NCBI RefSeq assembly: GCF_018502385.1
Contig: NZ_CP075523.1
Coordinates: forward strand, 2,418,001 to 2,482,000
Length of the DNA stretch: 64,000 bases
Reading direction: 5' to 3'
From: Synechococcus sp. LA31
Lineage (GTDB): Bacteria > Cyanobacteriota > Cyanobacteriia > PCC-6307 > Cyanobiaceae
In this document: piece after piece, positions 37,253-48,656 of the stretch
Layout of the letters: the number at the start of each line of letters is the position of its first letter
Numbering within the stretch: position 1 is the first letter of the stretch
The notes under the pieces: generated by a model
What the model was told of the DNA's origin: nothing
Databases searched by the model: none
What the model saw: the letters and a program-made list of their open reading frames with translations, nothing else
Program-made: the position numbers and the translations under genes

Positions 37253-38884
37253 TTACCCAGCCAGAACAGGGGCTTTCAGAGGGGCTTGGCGGATTAGACC
37301 AGCTCCGGCGGGGGCATTGAGCGCTTTCATGGCGCTTTCATCGCGGGCGACCAGCACCTCCATGGTGGCCTTGTAGCTGTCGGTCATCAGGCGCGGATAG
37401 AGGCCGATGCCGATGATCGGTACCAGCAAACAGCCAATGATGTAAATCTCGCGCGGCTCGGCATCCACCAGGTTGGTGTGGCCAACCAGCTCAGCTTTCT
37501 CCTGGCCGTAGAAGATCTCGCGCAGCATCGAGAGCAGATAAATCGGCGTGAGGATCACACCGATCGCGGCCAGACCATCGATCACCACACGGAAGGGCAG
37601 GGTGTAGGCGTCGTCGGTGGCGAAGCCCACGAACACCATCAGCTCGCTCACAAAGCCGCTCATGCCCGGCAGCGCCAGCGATGCCAGTGAGCACACGGTC
37701 CACAGGGCGAACATCTTGCGCATCTTCTGACCAACGCCGCCCATCTCATCGAGCTGAAGGGTGTGGGTGCGGTCGTAGGTGGCTCCCACCAGGAAAAAGA
37801 GCGAAGCACCGATCAGGCCGTGGCTGATCATCTGCAGCATCGCGCCGCTGGATCCCAGGGCACTGAAGCTGCCGATGCCGATCAGCACGAAGCCCATGTG
37901 GCTGATCGAGCTGTACGCGATCTTGCGTTTGAGGTTGCGCTGGGCGAACGAGGTGAGCGCTGCATAAATGATGTTCACCACGCCGAGCACCACGAGTAGC
38001 GGCGCAAACACCGCATGGGCATCGGGAAGGATCTGGCAGTTGAAGCGCAGCAGGGCATAGCCGCCCATCTTCAAGAGGATGCCCGCCAGCAGCATGTGTA
38101 CAGGCGCCGTGGCTTCACCGTGGGCATCGGGCAGCCAGGTGTGCAGTGGCACGATCGGGAGTTTCACCCCGAACGCGATGAGTAGGCCGGCGTAGGCCAA
38201 CAGCTGGAACTTCGCGGAGAAGCCCTTCTCCATCAGATCGGTGTAGTTGAAGCTGATGTGGTCGCCGTAGAAGGCCATCGCCAGGCCAGCCAGGAGGATG
38301 AAGAGGGAGCTGCCAGCGGTGTAGAGAATGAATTTGGTTGCGGCGTATTGGCGTTTCTTGCCGCCCCAGATCGCCAGCAACAGGTACACCGGGATCAGCT
38401 CCAGCTCCCAGGCGAGGAAGAACAGAAGCATGTCCTGCACGGCAAACACGGCGATCTGGCCGCCATCCATCGCCAGCAGGAGGAAATAAAACAGCTTTGG
38501 TTTGAAGCTCACTGGCCAGGCCGCCAGCACCGCCAGGGCCGTGATGAAGCTGCTCAGGAGGATCAGCGGCATCGAGATACCGTCGGCACCCACCGACCAT
38601 TCCAGCCCCAGATCCGGCAGCCAGCTCACCTTCTCCACCAGCTGGAGATCAGGATTGCTGGGGTCATAGCCGGTGAGATACGCCCCCACCGTGAGCAAGA
38701 AGGTGCAGAGGGCAATGCCCAGCGCAAACCAGCGCACCTGCTTGCCGTCACCTTGATCAGGCACGAAGGGGATGCAGAGCGCAGCGCCGATTGGAAACAG
38801 AATTGAGGCGCTCAGCCAGGGAAAGGCTGTGCTGCTCGCCTGGTCCGCCGTTGCGGCCAGGAGCGTGGCGACATCCAGATGCAC
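37253..38884 (-). CDS. ndhD: NAD(P)H-quinone oxidoreductase chain 4 (NDH-1, respiration/cyclic-type)
   Basis: A 543-aa antiporter-like membrane subunit (ND4 homologue) with about 14 helices. Conserved elements include the proton-channel block [20 protein letters not shown] and [35 protein letters not shown] and [14 protein letters not shown] follow. The next gene on the strand is ndhF, so this is the ndhF-ndhD pair. I call it the NdhD1 type because its partner is NdhF1-like and no CO2-uptake (cup) gene is nearby. Confidence 0.96.
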   Translation of the reverse strand: MHLDVATLLAATADQASSTAFPWLSASILFPIGAALCIPFVPDQGDGKQVRWFALGIALCTFLLTVGAYLTGYDPSNPDLQLVEKVSWLPDLGLEWSVGADGISMPLILLSSFITALAVLAAWPVSFKPKLFYFLLLAMDGGQIAVFAVQDMLLFFLAWELELIPVYLLLAIWGGKKRQYAATKFILYTAGSSLFILLAGLAMAFYGDHISFNYTDLMEKGFSAKFQLLAYAGLLIAFGVKLPIVPLHTWLPDAHGEATAPVHMLLAGILLKMGGYALLRFNCQILPDAHAVFAPLLVVLGVVNIIYAALTSFAQRNLKRKIAYSSISHMGFVLIGIGSFSALGSSGAMLQMISHGLIGASLFFLVGATYDRTHTLQLDEMGGVGQKMRKMFALWTVCSLASLALPGMSGFVSELMVFVGFATDDAYTLPFRVVIDGLAAIGVILTPIYLLSMLREIFYGQEKAELVGHTNLVDAEPREIYIIGCLLVPIIGIGLYPRLMTDSYKATMEVLVARDESAMKALNAPAGAGLIRQAPLKAPVLAG

Positions 38885-38969
38885 AGACGGGGCAATGGCT
38901 CTGGCCGGAGTGTAGAAATCACATCCGCTGCTGTATCGGCGGCGTGGCGGATGTCACACAGAGCGTTGT

Positions 38970-39037
38970 GGCCTGGGGTGTGTTCCCGGGGCGATCACCG
39001 CTGGGGCGGACATCGCCCCGGGAACACACCCCAGGCC
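38970..39037. repeat. perfect 26-bp inverted repeat, 16-base loop
   Basis: Left arm 38970-38995 and right arm 39012-39037 are perfect reverse complements over 26 bases, enclosing a 16-base loop. The innermost part of the left arm reads TTCCCGGGGCGAT. No T-run follows on either strand, so it is not a classic intrinsic terminator, but the stem is long enough to be a strong RNA structure or RNase III-type target. A symmetric protein-binding site is an alternative. Confidence 0.9.
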
Positions 39038-39047
39038 CCCCGAGGGT

Positions 39048-39108
39048 GGGAGGCAGGGGCTGGCGGGGATCACCCACGCTGACCTGGCTGGCTCCTGGTG
39101 TGCCTCCC
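39048..39108. repeat. 8-bp inverted repeat between the two large hairpins
   Basis: GGGAGGCA at 39048-39055 pairs with TGCCTCCC at 39101-39108 around a 45-base interior. It is short and could be chance, but it lies exactly between the two large hairpins and makes the whole spacer foldable. Confidence 0.45.
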
Positions 39109-39119
39109 CCTTATGGGCG

Positions 39120-39192
39120 CCTGAGGCGTTGCCCTGAAGCTGGCATCCGCAGCGCTTGCGCGCGGCAGCCAGCTTCAGGGCAATGCCTCAGG
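39120..39192. repeat. 25-bp hairpin abutting the ndhF stop codon
   Basis: Arms 39120-39144 and 39168-39192 are reverse complements apart from one G-T pair (39128 with 39184). The loop is 23 bases. The stem ends 2 bases from the ndhF stop (TGA at 39195-39197), so it begins right behind ndhF on the minus-strand transcript. There is no T-tract, so it may stabilise the ndhF 3' end or act in processing and not be a simple terminator. Confidence 0.88.
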
Positions 39193-39194
39193 TA

Positions 39195-41222
39195 TCACCC
39201 AAGGACGCCGAACAGCACAACCAGCGCGATCACGCCTCCGAACACAATCAGGGCGTAGAACTGCGCCCGGCCGGTTTCGAAGTATTTGAGGCCTTCGCCG
39301 CTGCCGAGGGTTACCAGGCCGGTGAGGTTCACCACGCCGTCGACCACTTTGGAATCCACTTCCAACACGGAGCGGGCCAGCTTGCGGGTGCCCTGCACAA
39401 ACAGCTTGTCGTTGATGGCATCGAGATACCACTTGTTGGCCAGGAAGGCGTTGATCGTGGGGAAGCGGCCGGCTACAGCCGTGCCCAGATCGATCCGGCG
39501 CAAGGCGTAGGCCAGCACCGCCACGGTGATGCCTACCAGGGAAACGGCCACGGAGGCGCCGGCTAGGGGCAGGAATTCACCCCAACTGAAATGCTCGGCC
39601 ACTTCTGCGGCTTCATGGGGATCCAGCAGGAATCCGAATCTGCTGTTCCAGGGCACGCCCAGCAGGCCCACCAGCACCGAGGGCACCGCTAACACCGCCA
39701 GGGGCATGGCCATTTGCCAGCCAGACTCGTGGGGGTGTTCGGCATGGGCGTGGCCGTGGTCATCGCCATGGTCTTCAGCGCTCTTGCCAGCGGCCGCCAT
39801 CAGCTGAGCCTGCATGGCCTTGTCGTTGCCGCGGAAGCTGCCCTCGAAGGTGAGGAAGTAGAGCCGGAACATATAGAATGCAGTCATGCCGGCAGTAATG
39901 AAGCCGGCGGCCCAAAGCACCGGAAAGCTGCCGAAGGCCTGGCCGAGGATTTCGTCTTTGCTCCAGAAGCCCGCCAGAGGAGGGATGCCGCTGATCGCCA
40001 GGCAGCCGATGAAGAAGGTGCTGCTGGTGATCGGCATGTGCTTGCGCAGGCCTCCCATCAGGCGCATGTCCTGCGCGAGAACCGCCTCGTGACCCACCAC
40101 CTCTTCCATGGCGTGGATCACCGAGCCTGAACCCAGGAAGAGCATGGCCTTGAAGAAGGCGTGGGTCACCAGGTGGAACATGCCCGCCACTGGGGCGCCG
40201 CAGCCCATGGCAAGCATCATGTAACCCAGCTGACTCACGGTGCTATAGGCCAGCCCCTTCTTGAGATCCATCTGGGTGAGGGCGATTGAGGCCCCCAAAA
40301 ACAAGGTGATCGTGCCGATCACGGCGATCACCACCTGCACCTCGGGGAACGGCACATACACCGGCTGCAGTCGGGCCACGAGGAACACTCCAGCGGCCAC
40401 CATCGTGGCGGCGTGGATGAGGGCGGAGATCGGTGTAGGGCCCTCCATCGCATCGGGCAGCCACACGTGCAGGGGGAACTGGGCTGACTTGGCCATCGGG
40501 CCCATGAACACCAGCAGGCAGAGCAGAACGGCCACGCCATTGGACACGCTGCCATTGGCAATGGCGGTTTGAAGGCCACTGCCCACCTGCTCGAAGCCGA
40601 AGCTGCCGGTTGCCCAGAACAGACCGAGGATGCCAAGCAGCAGGCCGAAGTCGCCCACCCGGTTCACCACAAAAGCCTTCTGGGCGGCATTGGCGGCGCC
40701 ATCACGGTCGTACCAGAAGCCCACCAGTAGGTAGGAGCACATGCCCACCAGCTCCCAGAACACGTAGATCTGGAGCAGGTTGGGACTGATCACCAGGCCC
40801 AGCATCGAACTGCTGAAGAGGGCCAGGTAAGTGAAAAAGCGCACATAGCCCTTGTCGTGGGCCATGTAGCCATCCGAATACACCATCACCAGCACCGCGA
40901 TGGTGGTGACCAGCGCCAGCATCACAGCGCCAAGGGCATCCACGCGGAATCCCATCTCCAGGGTGAAGGCCCCGGCGCTGGCCCAGTTGAACAGCACTTC
41001 GGTGGGGCCCGCTCCAGCCAGCTGTTGGGCCAGCACGGCGTAACTGAGCACAGCGGCCGCGCCCACACTGGTGATCAGCAGCAGCGCTACCGGCTTGCGC
41101 AACCGATTCACGGTGCGGTTAAAGCTGATCAGGCCAAGACCCACAATCGCCGCCCCGATCAAGGGCAGCACCGGAATCAGCCAGGCGAGTTCGGCGGGCG
41201 AGGGCATCCGGGGCTGAATCAA
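39195..41222 (-). CDS. ndhF: NAD(P)H-quinone oxidoreductase subunit 5
   Basis: A 675-aa antiporter-like distal subunit (ND5 homologue) of the NDH-1 membrane arm. Visible blocks include LQIYVFWELVGMCSYLLVGFWYDRDGAANAAQKAFVVNRVGD, SAQFPLHVWLPDAMEGPTPISALIHAATMVAAGVFL and LTQMDLKKGLAYSTVSQLGYM. The C-terminal lateral helix region follows a His-rich acidic stretch (HGDDHGHAHAEHPHESG). The type fits NdhF1. It is followed by ndhD behind the structured spacer. Confidence 0.96.
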   Translation of the reverse strand: MIQPRMPSPAELAWLIPVLPLIGAAIVGLGLISFNRTVNRLRKPVALLLITSVGAAAVLSYAVLAQQLAGAGPTEVLFNWASAGAFTLEMGFRVDALGAVMLALVTTIAVLVMVYSDGYMAHDKGYVRFFTYLALFSSSMLGLVISPNLLQIYVFWELVGMCSYLLVGFWYDRDGAANAAQKAFVVNRVGDFGLLLGILGLFWATGSFGFEQVGSGLQTAIANGSVSNGVAVLLCLLVFMGPMAKSAQFPLHVWLPDAMEGPTPISALIHAATMVAAGVFLVARLQPVYVPFPEVQVVIAVIGTITLFLGASIALTQMDLKKGLAYSTVSQLGYMMLAMGCGAPVAGMFHLVTHAFFKAMLFLGSGSVIHAMEEVVGHEAVLAQDMRLMGGLRKHMPITSSTFFIGCLAISGIPPLAGFWSKDEILGQAFGSFPVLWAAGFITAGMTAFYMFRLYFLTFEGSFRGNDKAMQAQLMAAAGKSAEDHGDDHGHAHAEHPHESGWQMAMPLAVLAVPSVLVGLLGVPWNSRFGFLLDPHEAAEVAEHFSWGEFLPLAGASVAVSLVGITVAVLAYALRRIDLGTAVAGRFPTINAFLANKWYLDAINDKLFVQGTRKLARSVLEVDSKVVDGVVNLTGLVTLGSGEGLKYFETGRAQFYALIVFGGVIALVVLFGVLG

Positions 41223-41264
41223 TCAGGGCGAGTGTAGGCAGAGCGGAGCAAGCTTTCCTGGCGC

Positions 41265-42047
41265 CTATCCGAGCCAGTGGGAAAGCCCGGTGCGGGCAAA
41301 TGTCACCGCGCCGGCGCCGATGAAGCGATGGGCCCACCAGAACACACCCACGGCAATGACGATCCCCAGCTGGGCCGGCCTGAGAAATTCGCTGATCACG
41401 AGCTGCTGGCGGCCGTCGAGCACGGCGCGAAACGGGATCACTGAGGTGCTGGCCCTCAACTCCTCAAAGGCAGCCCCGAAGCGGTTGGCCAGGCGCCGAT
41501 CACCGTTCCAGATCGCGAAGAGGTGGTGTGCGATCAGACCCACACAGGTGGCCACCATGAAGCTGCTGCCGATCCAGAGCAGGTGGGTGCAGCACCAGAG
41601 GATCTGGCCGATCGCTTGGGGGTGGCGGCTGATTCGGATGATTCCGGTGGCGTACATCCGCACCTGCGGCTTCAACACGGCCGGAATCTCCAACAGGTTG
41701 TAGGTGGCCGGGTAGAGAAACAAAAAGCTGATCGCGGTGCCGCACCACACCAGCGGGATGATCCAGGGTTGGTCCTGCAGGTTCCAGAGCCGCAGGCCGT
41801 CGTAGCGGTGTTGCAGGAAATAGCCGATCACCACGACGGCCGAAGGAATGCTCAGCGCGGCAAACAGCAGCCGCCAGGCCCGCTCGCCGATGCGTTCAAC
41901 CCCCCAGTAGCGCAGCGAAGCGCCACCGCTGTGGATCACGGCAAAGCCCAGCAGCAAGGCCAGCATCACCCAACTGCTGTGGTGCAGATCGCTGGTGGGA
42001 GTCACGGAGTGGGCGGTGCGTGGAGTGGGCTGATTCTCCCCAGCCAT
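41265..42047 (-). CDS. NnrU / zeta-carotene-isomerase-like (Z-ISO) membrane protein
   Basis: A 260-aa protein with about five or six helices. Its family is NnrU, homologous to the plant 15-cis-zeta-carotene isomerase Z-ISO, a haem-binding membrane enzyme. Conserved signs are FAVIHSGGASLRYWG, a histidine at FLQHRYDGLRLWN, and RISRHPQAIGQILWCCTHLLWIG. In this window it lies near ndhF, rbcR and crtP, which fits a carotenoid link, but the family alone does not prove Z-ISO activity. Confidence 0.8.
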   Translation of the reverse strand: MAGENQPTPRTAHSVTPTSDLHHSSWVMLALLLGFAVIHSGGASLRYWGVERIGERAWRLLFAALSIPSAVVVIGYFLQHRYDGLRLWNLQDQPWIIPLVWCGTAISFLFLYPATYNLLEIPAVLKPQVRMYATGIIRISRHPQAIGQILWCCTHLLWIGSSFMVATCVGLIAHHLFAIWNGDRRLANRFGAAFEELRASTSVIPFRAVLDGRQQLVISEFLRPAQLGIVIAVGVFWWAHRFIGAGAVTFARTGLSHWLG

Positions 42048-42106
42048 GAGCCCTGCCCGAGAAGGCTCCTAGAGTTCGACTTCTTGCAGGCCTCCTGCGC
42101 CTCTGC

Positions 42107-43102
42107 ATGGCTGATCTGCCCTTCACTCTTGATCAGTTGCGCATCCTGCGGGCGATTGCCAGCGAGGGCAGCTTCAAGAAGGCGGCCGACAGCCTCTATG
42201 TGACGCAGCCGGCCGTGAGCCTGCAAATCCAGAATCTGGAGAAGCAGCTCAATGTGTCGCTCTTCGATCGGGGCGGCCGCAAGGCCCAGCTCACCGAAGC
42301 AGGCCATCTGCTGCTGAGCTACTGCGACCGCATCCTGAGCCAGTGCCAGGAGGCCTGCCGCGCCCTCGATGATCTTCACAACCTCAAGGGCGGCTCGCTG
42401 ATCGTGGGTGCTAGCCAGACCACGGGCACCTATCTGATGCCGCGGATGATCGGTCTGTTTCGCCAGAAATATCCCGAGGTGGCCGTGCAGCTCCAGGTGC
42501 ATAGCACCCGTCGCACGGGCTGGAGCGTGGCCAACGGCCAGATCGATCTGGCGATCATCGGTGGGGAGCTGCCCAGCGAACTCAACGAGCTGTTGCAGGT
42601 GCTTCCTTACGCCAGCGATGAGCTGGCCCTAGTGCTGCCCACCAAGCACCCCCTGGCGCGGTTGGCTGAGCTCACCAAGGATGATCTCTACCGGCTCGGC
42701 TTCGTCTGCCTGGATGCCCAGTCCACCACTCGCAAGATGGTGGATCAGCTGTTGGCGCGCTCCGGGCTGGATGTGTCGCGGCTCAAGATCGAGATGGAAC
42801 TCAACTCGTTTGAAGCGATCAAAAATGCAGTGCAGAGCGGCCTTGGGGCAGCCTTCCTGCCGGTTGTGTCGATTGAGCGAGAGCTAGCTGCCGGCAGCCT
42901 GCATCGCCCCAGCCTGGCCGACCTTTCGGTGCGCCGGCAGCTGAAGCTGATCAGCCATCCCTCGCGCTACTGCTCACGGGCAGCGGATGCATTCCGCAAA
43001 GAAGTGCTGCCGGTGTTTGCCAGCCCCGACAGCCCTCTGCGCCGCCCGTTGCTCCAGAACCAGGCACCTGCTGCCGAGGTGCCGGCCACCGATCAGAACT
43101 GA
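42107..43102 (+). CDS. rbcR: LysR-type regulator, RbcR/CmpR-like
   Basis: A 331-aa LysR-family transcription factor. The N-terminal HTH is [49 protein letters not shown], and the substrate-binding part starts with [22 protein letters not shown]. The match to the RbcR type of cyanobacteria and plastids is strong, and these regulators control RuBisCO or NDH-1 and inorganic-carbon genes. Divergent from the NnrU-like gene and beside ndhF-ndhD, which it may control. Confidence 0.9.
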   Translation: MADLPFTLDQLRILRAIASEGSFKKAADSLYVTQPAVSLQIQNLEKQLNVSLFDRGGRKAQLTEAGHLLLSYCDRILSQCQEACRALDDLHNLKGGSLIVGASQTTGTYLMPRMIGLFRQKYPEVAVQLQVHSTRRTGWSVANGQIDLAIIGGELPSELNELLQVLPYASDELALVLPTKHPLARLAELTKDDLYRLGFVCLDAQSTTRKMVDQLLARSGLDVSRLKIEMELNSFEAIKNAVQSGLGAAFLPVVSIERELAAGSLHRPSLADLSVRRQLKLISHPSRYCSRAADAFRKEVLPVFASPDSPLRRPLLQNQAPAAEVPATDQN

Positions 43103-43722
43103 TCAGCTTCGGGGGTGATGCCAACGGTGTCGTCAGCGACGCCCTTGGTGAGGAACTTGTTTTCGCTGATGTCGGTTTGGTAGACGCAGCGCACGATCGG
43201 CTTGTCTTTCACCGAACCGATGTAGGCAAAGGTGTTCATGCGTTGTTTGCATTGACGCATCTGCTCGGAGGTCACCGCACCTTGCTTCTGCAGCACGCTC
43301 CAGTTCTCCCGGCGGATCACGCAGCCTGGCTTGAGCGCAGGCTGCGTCACGAAACTGGTACTGGGATTCATCGTGGTGTACAGCTCGATGTCCATCACGA
43401 AGGCGCTGGCGCCCCACTGCCGACAGAATTCCGGATCGGGCACAGCCATATCGAGCTGCTGCGAGCTGGCGATGTTGCCCTGATCGCCCTGGGTGGTGCT
43501 GGAAATCCCGGTGCCGATGCCGATGCCCACCACCAAGACGCCCGCGAGGATGGCCCCGCTAGCCACGTTGAACTGGAAGCCATTGCCACCACTGGGTCCG
43601 CCACCTGGGCCGCCGGGAGGTTTGCCGTAGGGGTTGCGGCCGCGGGGTTCACGCCCGCGCCGCTCGTCTGGATAGCCGTAGCGATCGTCGTCGTAGCCGC
43701 GGCTGTTGCGGGATCGGGTCAT
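43093..43722 (-). CDS. DUF3172 membrane protein
   Basis: A 209-aa protein with an Arg/Gly/Pro-rich N-terminus ([18 protein letters not shown]), one transmembrane helix ([18 protein letters not shown]) and a conserved soluble C-terminal half with cysteine pairs, matching DUF3172. The frame is open to 43773. The ATG at 43722 overlaps the ndhM stop as ATGA. The function is unknown; coupling with ndhM suggests a link to NDH-1 or thylakoid biology. Its 3' end overlaps rbcR by 10 bases. Confidence 0.82.
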   Translation of the reverse strand: MTRSRNSRGYDDDRYGYPDERRGREPRGRNPYGKPPGGPGGGPSGGNGFQFNVASGAILAGVLVVGIGIGTGISSTTQGDQGNIASSQQLDMAVPDPEFCRQWGASAFVMDIELYTTMNPSTSFVTQPALKPGCVIRRENWSVLQKQGAVTSEQMRQCKQRMNTFAYIGSVKDKPIVRCVYQTDISENKFLTKGVADDTVGITPEADQF

Positions 43723-44066
43723 GCGCTCTGGGGAGCCTGAGGCAGGCCCATGGAGTAATTGAGCACCCGGCAATCGGGGTTGTAGCGGAGCTGGCCGGCC
43801 TGCAGCAGCTCACGGATCTTGCCTTCCAAGTCGGAGCCGATGCGGCGGAGGGTGTAGTCGTTGAGGTCGTCGCCTGCATGGGCCTCCACCAGCTCACGGA
43901 AGCGCTGCTGCAGGGCCTCCTGGCTGGCGTTGTCCCAGAGGAATTCGTTGTCGGGGTCCAGGTCGAGGGTGAGCTGGTGGGGGTCGGTGACCAGCTGGCC
44001 GTTGTCCACGCGGGCGGTGAAGATCCGCACGTGGCGGGTGGTGCACTTGATCAGGGTGTCGGCCAT
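43719..44066 (-). CDS. ndhM: NAD(P)H-quinone oxidoreductase subunit M
   Basis: A 115-aa peripheral-arm subunit found only in cyanobacterial and plastid NDH-1. The sequence opens with [16 protein letters not shown], followed by [15 protein letters not shown] and the C-terminal [11 protein letters not shown], as in NdhM. The length is typical. Its stop overlaps the DUF3172 start. Confidence 0.92.
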   Translation of the reverse strand: MADTLIKCTTRHVRIFTARVDNGQLVTDPHQLTLDLDPDNEFLWDNASQEALQQRFRELVEAHAGDDLNDYTLRRIGSDLEGKIRELLQAGQLRYNPDCRVLNYSMGLPQAPQSA

Positions 44067-45593
<1,527 letters not shown>

Positions 45594-45594
<1 letters not shown>

Positions 45595-48266
45595 TGGCCC
45601 ATACAGGCCCTGCACCTGCCGCTTCGCTCGAGGTTGAGGCTCGCTCCATTGCTCGTCGGGTTAGGCGTGGTGCAATCGCCTGGTTTTGTCTCATTACTGC
45701 ACTGCTTCTAGGGTCTGGCGGCTACAGCTTTTATCGGCTGCGGCAAACCATCCTCACGCTTACAGATCAGAAGGTTGAAGCGATTGGTAATAACCTCATC
45801 AGCCAGCTCAAGATTTCGGATGCGATCTACCGCCGCATGTCGCTCGGTGGTGCGCGCTTCCTTGAGTCTGATTATCTAGCTCTCGGTGATCCCGAGCTCT
45901 TGCCTGTTTCGGTAGCTCGGTCTGGTCAGCCGCTGCCCGGCTTGCGTTTTGGCGGTCAGCTCCTCACAGACCGTAAGGACTTGCTGGAGAATGTTGTTGC
46001 AAAGATGGGAGGTACTGCCACTGTCTTCGCACTAAATCAACAAGGTGAGTTCGTTCGTGTGGTCACGAATGTGCGTGATGAGAAAGGAGTTCTTGCTGTT
46101 GGAACATTGCTCCATCCAGGTGGCGATGCTGAGCGTGCCTTGAAGCGAGGAGATCAGTTTCTTGGTGTTGTTGAGATTCTCGGACAGCTATATTTTGCTA
46201 CTTATATCCCTATCCGTGATCGATCTGGCGGGATCATTGGCGCGTTTTATAGTGGCTATCTAATTGATTCTTTGAAGGAGATTACGCGCACGGTAAGGGA
46301 TGTTCGCATCCTTGAGAAAGGTTTTATAGCCGTGCAAGACCCTGATGGCGATATAGAGTTGTGGTCGAGCTCCGTCACAAAGCAGCAGGTTGATACGGTT
46401 CTTGGTGGCTTGCTCGCAACATCGCGTGACTCCTCGACAAACCGGGATGGTTATGCAATCTCAACGAGGCTCTTTGCGCCTTGGAAATCTCGTGTTTTTA
46501 TCGCATCTTACACGCCTGATATTGATCGGCGCGCGCGCCAGTTAACGATTGGTGTGCTGGGAGTCACCGTTTTGGTGATTTTCTTGGTGTTGGTGCTCTC
46601 TTGGTTCGTGAGTCGTCGCCTCACCCAGGCTCTGATTGAGGGCGAATCGGCAAGGCGTGTTGCTCAGTTTGAAGAGCGTGCTGCCCTGAAGGCACGCCAA
46701 GAGGCTGAAGAGGCGAACCAGGCCAAAAGTGCTTTTCTCGCCAACATGAGCCATGAGCTGAGAACGCCCATGAATGCCATCATCGGCTACAGCGAGATGC
46801 TGATTGAAGAGGCGGAGGATCTGGAGCCAGATGAGATGGCCGACGATTTGCAAAAAATCCTCTCCGCAGGCCGTCATCTCCTTGGCCTGATTAATGATGT
46901 CCTGGATCTTTCCAAGATCGAGGCAGGCAAGATGACGCTCTATCTGGAAGATTTCGATGTGCCTGAGCTTCTCGATGGAGTTGTCTCCACGGTTGGCTCA
47001 CTGCTTGAGCGAAATCGTAACAAGTTGAGTCTAGATTCTTCGTCTGATGTGGGTGTGATGCATGCCGACGTCACCAAGGTGCGTCAATGCCTGTTAAATC
47101 TGCTCAGCAACGCCAGTAAATTCACTGAGGATGGAGTGATTAGCGTCAGGGTCTCAGTGGTAGATGGCCATGGTGATGAAGACAGTGCCGAGTGCGTTCA
47201 ATTTGCGGTTTCAGATACTGGAATTGGCATGACAGATGAGCAAATGGCGCGTCTGTTCCAGAGTTTCAGCCAGGCTGACAGCAGCACCACCCGCAAGTAC
47301 GGAGGTACAGGTTTGGGTCTCGCGATTAGCCGGCGCTTTGCTCGATTAATGGGTGGCGACATCACCGTTAGCAGTGAAGTGGGTGTTGGCAGTACCTTCA
47401 CCCTCACGGTTCCTCGGGTGGTGAGCGAGGTCACCTCGGCCAGCGGTGAGGTCCATGCTGTGCCGGCGACGCCTGGAGCAATCACGGAACCCTCTGATCC
47501 CGAGGGCATGCCAGTGGTTGCAGCAAGGGGTACGGTTTTGATTATCGATGATGATCCTGCCTCCGCTGATCTTGTTCGCCGTCATCTACAAACGGAAGGT
47601 TTTAGGGCGGTTATTGCCCAGTCTGGTGAACAGGGCATCGATTTGGCCCGTCAGCTGGTCCCGGATGCGATCACGCTTGATGTGATGATGCCCGGTCTTG
47701 ATGGCTGGGATGTGTTGCAAACCATCAAGTCAGATCCTTCTCTCTGCAGCATTCCCGTCGTGATGATGAGTGTGCTTGACAATCATTTACTGGCGCGTTC
47801 TCTGGGTGCCAGCGGCTGGTTGCATAAGCCTCTGCATCGACCTGAGCTCAAACAACTGCTGTCGGCTATCCAGTCCAGCGGCGGGCCTGAACCGCCACGT
47901 TTGCTTGTGGTGGAAGACGAGCCTGCCAATGCAGAGTGGCTGCGCAAACTCTTAGAGCGTCGAGGTTGGTTGGTGGTTCACGCTGCTAACGGGCATGAAG
48001 CCTTGGCTGAGATTGCCCATGTGCGGCCCTCGTTGATTCTGCTGGATCTGATGATGCCAGAGATGGATGGGTTGCAGTTTCTCGAGCGATTACGCTTAAA
48101 TCCCCTGGCGGCTTCGATACCTGTTGTTGTTCTTACAGCAAAAGACCTAACTCCGGACGACCACCGACGCCTTAACGGCAGGGTCGCAGATGTGCTCACA
48201 AAGGGCAATATTACTGCAGTATCTTTGCTCGATCAAATCAATGCAATTCTTTCGGTGAAGGCCTAA
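45594..48266 (+). CDS. hybrid sensor histidine kinase with a Cache-type sensor and two receivers
   Basis: An 890-aa membrane kinase. A TM helix near residues 27-50, an extracytoplasmic Cache-like domain of about 270 residues, then TM2 (near 320-340) and a linker. The HisKA domain carries His387 in [23 protein letters not shown]. HATPase N/G boxes are [19 protein letters not shown] and [19 protein letters not shown]. Two receivers follow, with Asp696 ([12 protein letters not shown]) and Asp818 ([12 protein letters not shown]). GC is lower than in crtP. It starts a three-gene phosphorelay with the next two genes and should sense a soluble ligand through the Cache domain, though the ligand is unknown. 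Confidence 0.94.
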
Positions 48267-48272
48267 GCAACG

Positions 48273-48656
48273 ATGACAATCCGAATTCTGCTAGTTGAAG
48301 ACAATGAGATGAACCGCGATATGCTTTCGCGCCGTTTATCCCGTAAAGGTTTTGAGGTATTGATGGCCGTTGATGGTCAGCAAGCCATCGAAATGACCTC
48401 TCAGGTCAGCCCCGATCTCATCTTGATGGATATGAGCTTGCCTGTTCTGGATGGCTGGGAGGCCACACGCCGGTTGAAGGCCGATCCTGCTTCGTCGGGT
48501 ATCCCAGTGATTGGTCTCACGGCCCATGCCATGGACGGTGATCGTGAAAAGTGTTTGCAGGCTGGCTGCGACGAGTACGACACCAAGCCAATTGATCTAC
48601 CGCGTTTGTTGGAGAAAATCTCCGCCCAATTAGATCGTGTTGGCAAGGTGCTGTGA
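48273..48656 (+). CDS. single-domain response regulator (DivK-like)
   Basis: A 127-aa receiver without output domain. Acidic residues lie at LVEDN (9-11), phospho-acceptor Asp53 in LILMDMSLPVLDGW, and a Lys in YDTKPIDLP. It is 6 bases behind the kinase. Single-domain receivers usually pass phosphate to another protein or bind a partner, so it could link the kinase with the next gene's HisKA-receiver protein. Confidence 0.93.
   Translation: MTIRILLVEDNEMNRDMLSRRLSRKGFEVLMAVDGQQAIEMTSQVSPDLILMDMSLPVLDGWEATRRLKADPASSGIPVIGLTAHAMDGDREKCLQAGCDEYDTKPIDLPRLLEKISAQLDRVGKVL

Larger units (their letters stand above)
38885..39194. other. structured 310-base spacer between ndhF and ndhD
   Basis: No gene is supported in this stretch. 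It holds two long hairpins and a third short one (see the repeat entries) and a GC-rich core. The direction of the flanking genes is ndhF to ndhD, both on the minus strand, so any transcript passing from ndhF to ndhD must cross all three structures. Confidence 0.9.

Noticed and set aside
38970-39192. The ndhF-ndhD hairpins as ordinary rho-independent terminators
   Set aside because: Neither large stem is followed by a T-run on the minus strand, so I list them as repeats.
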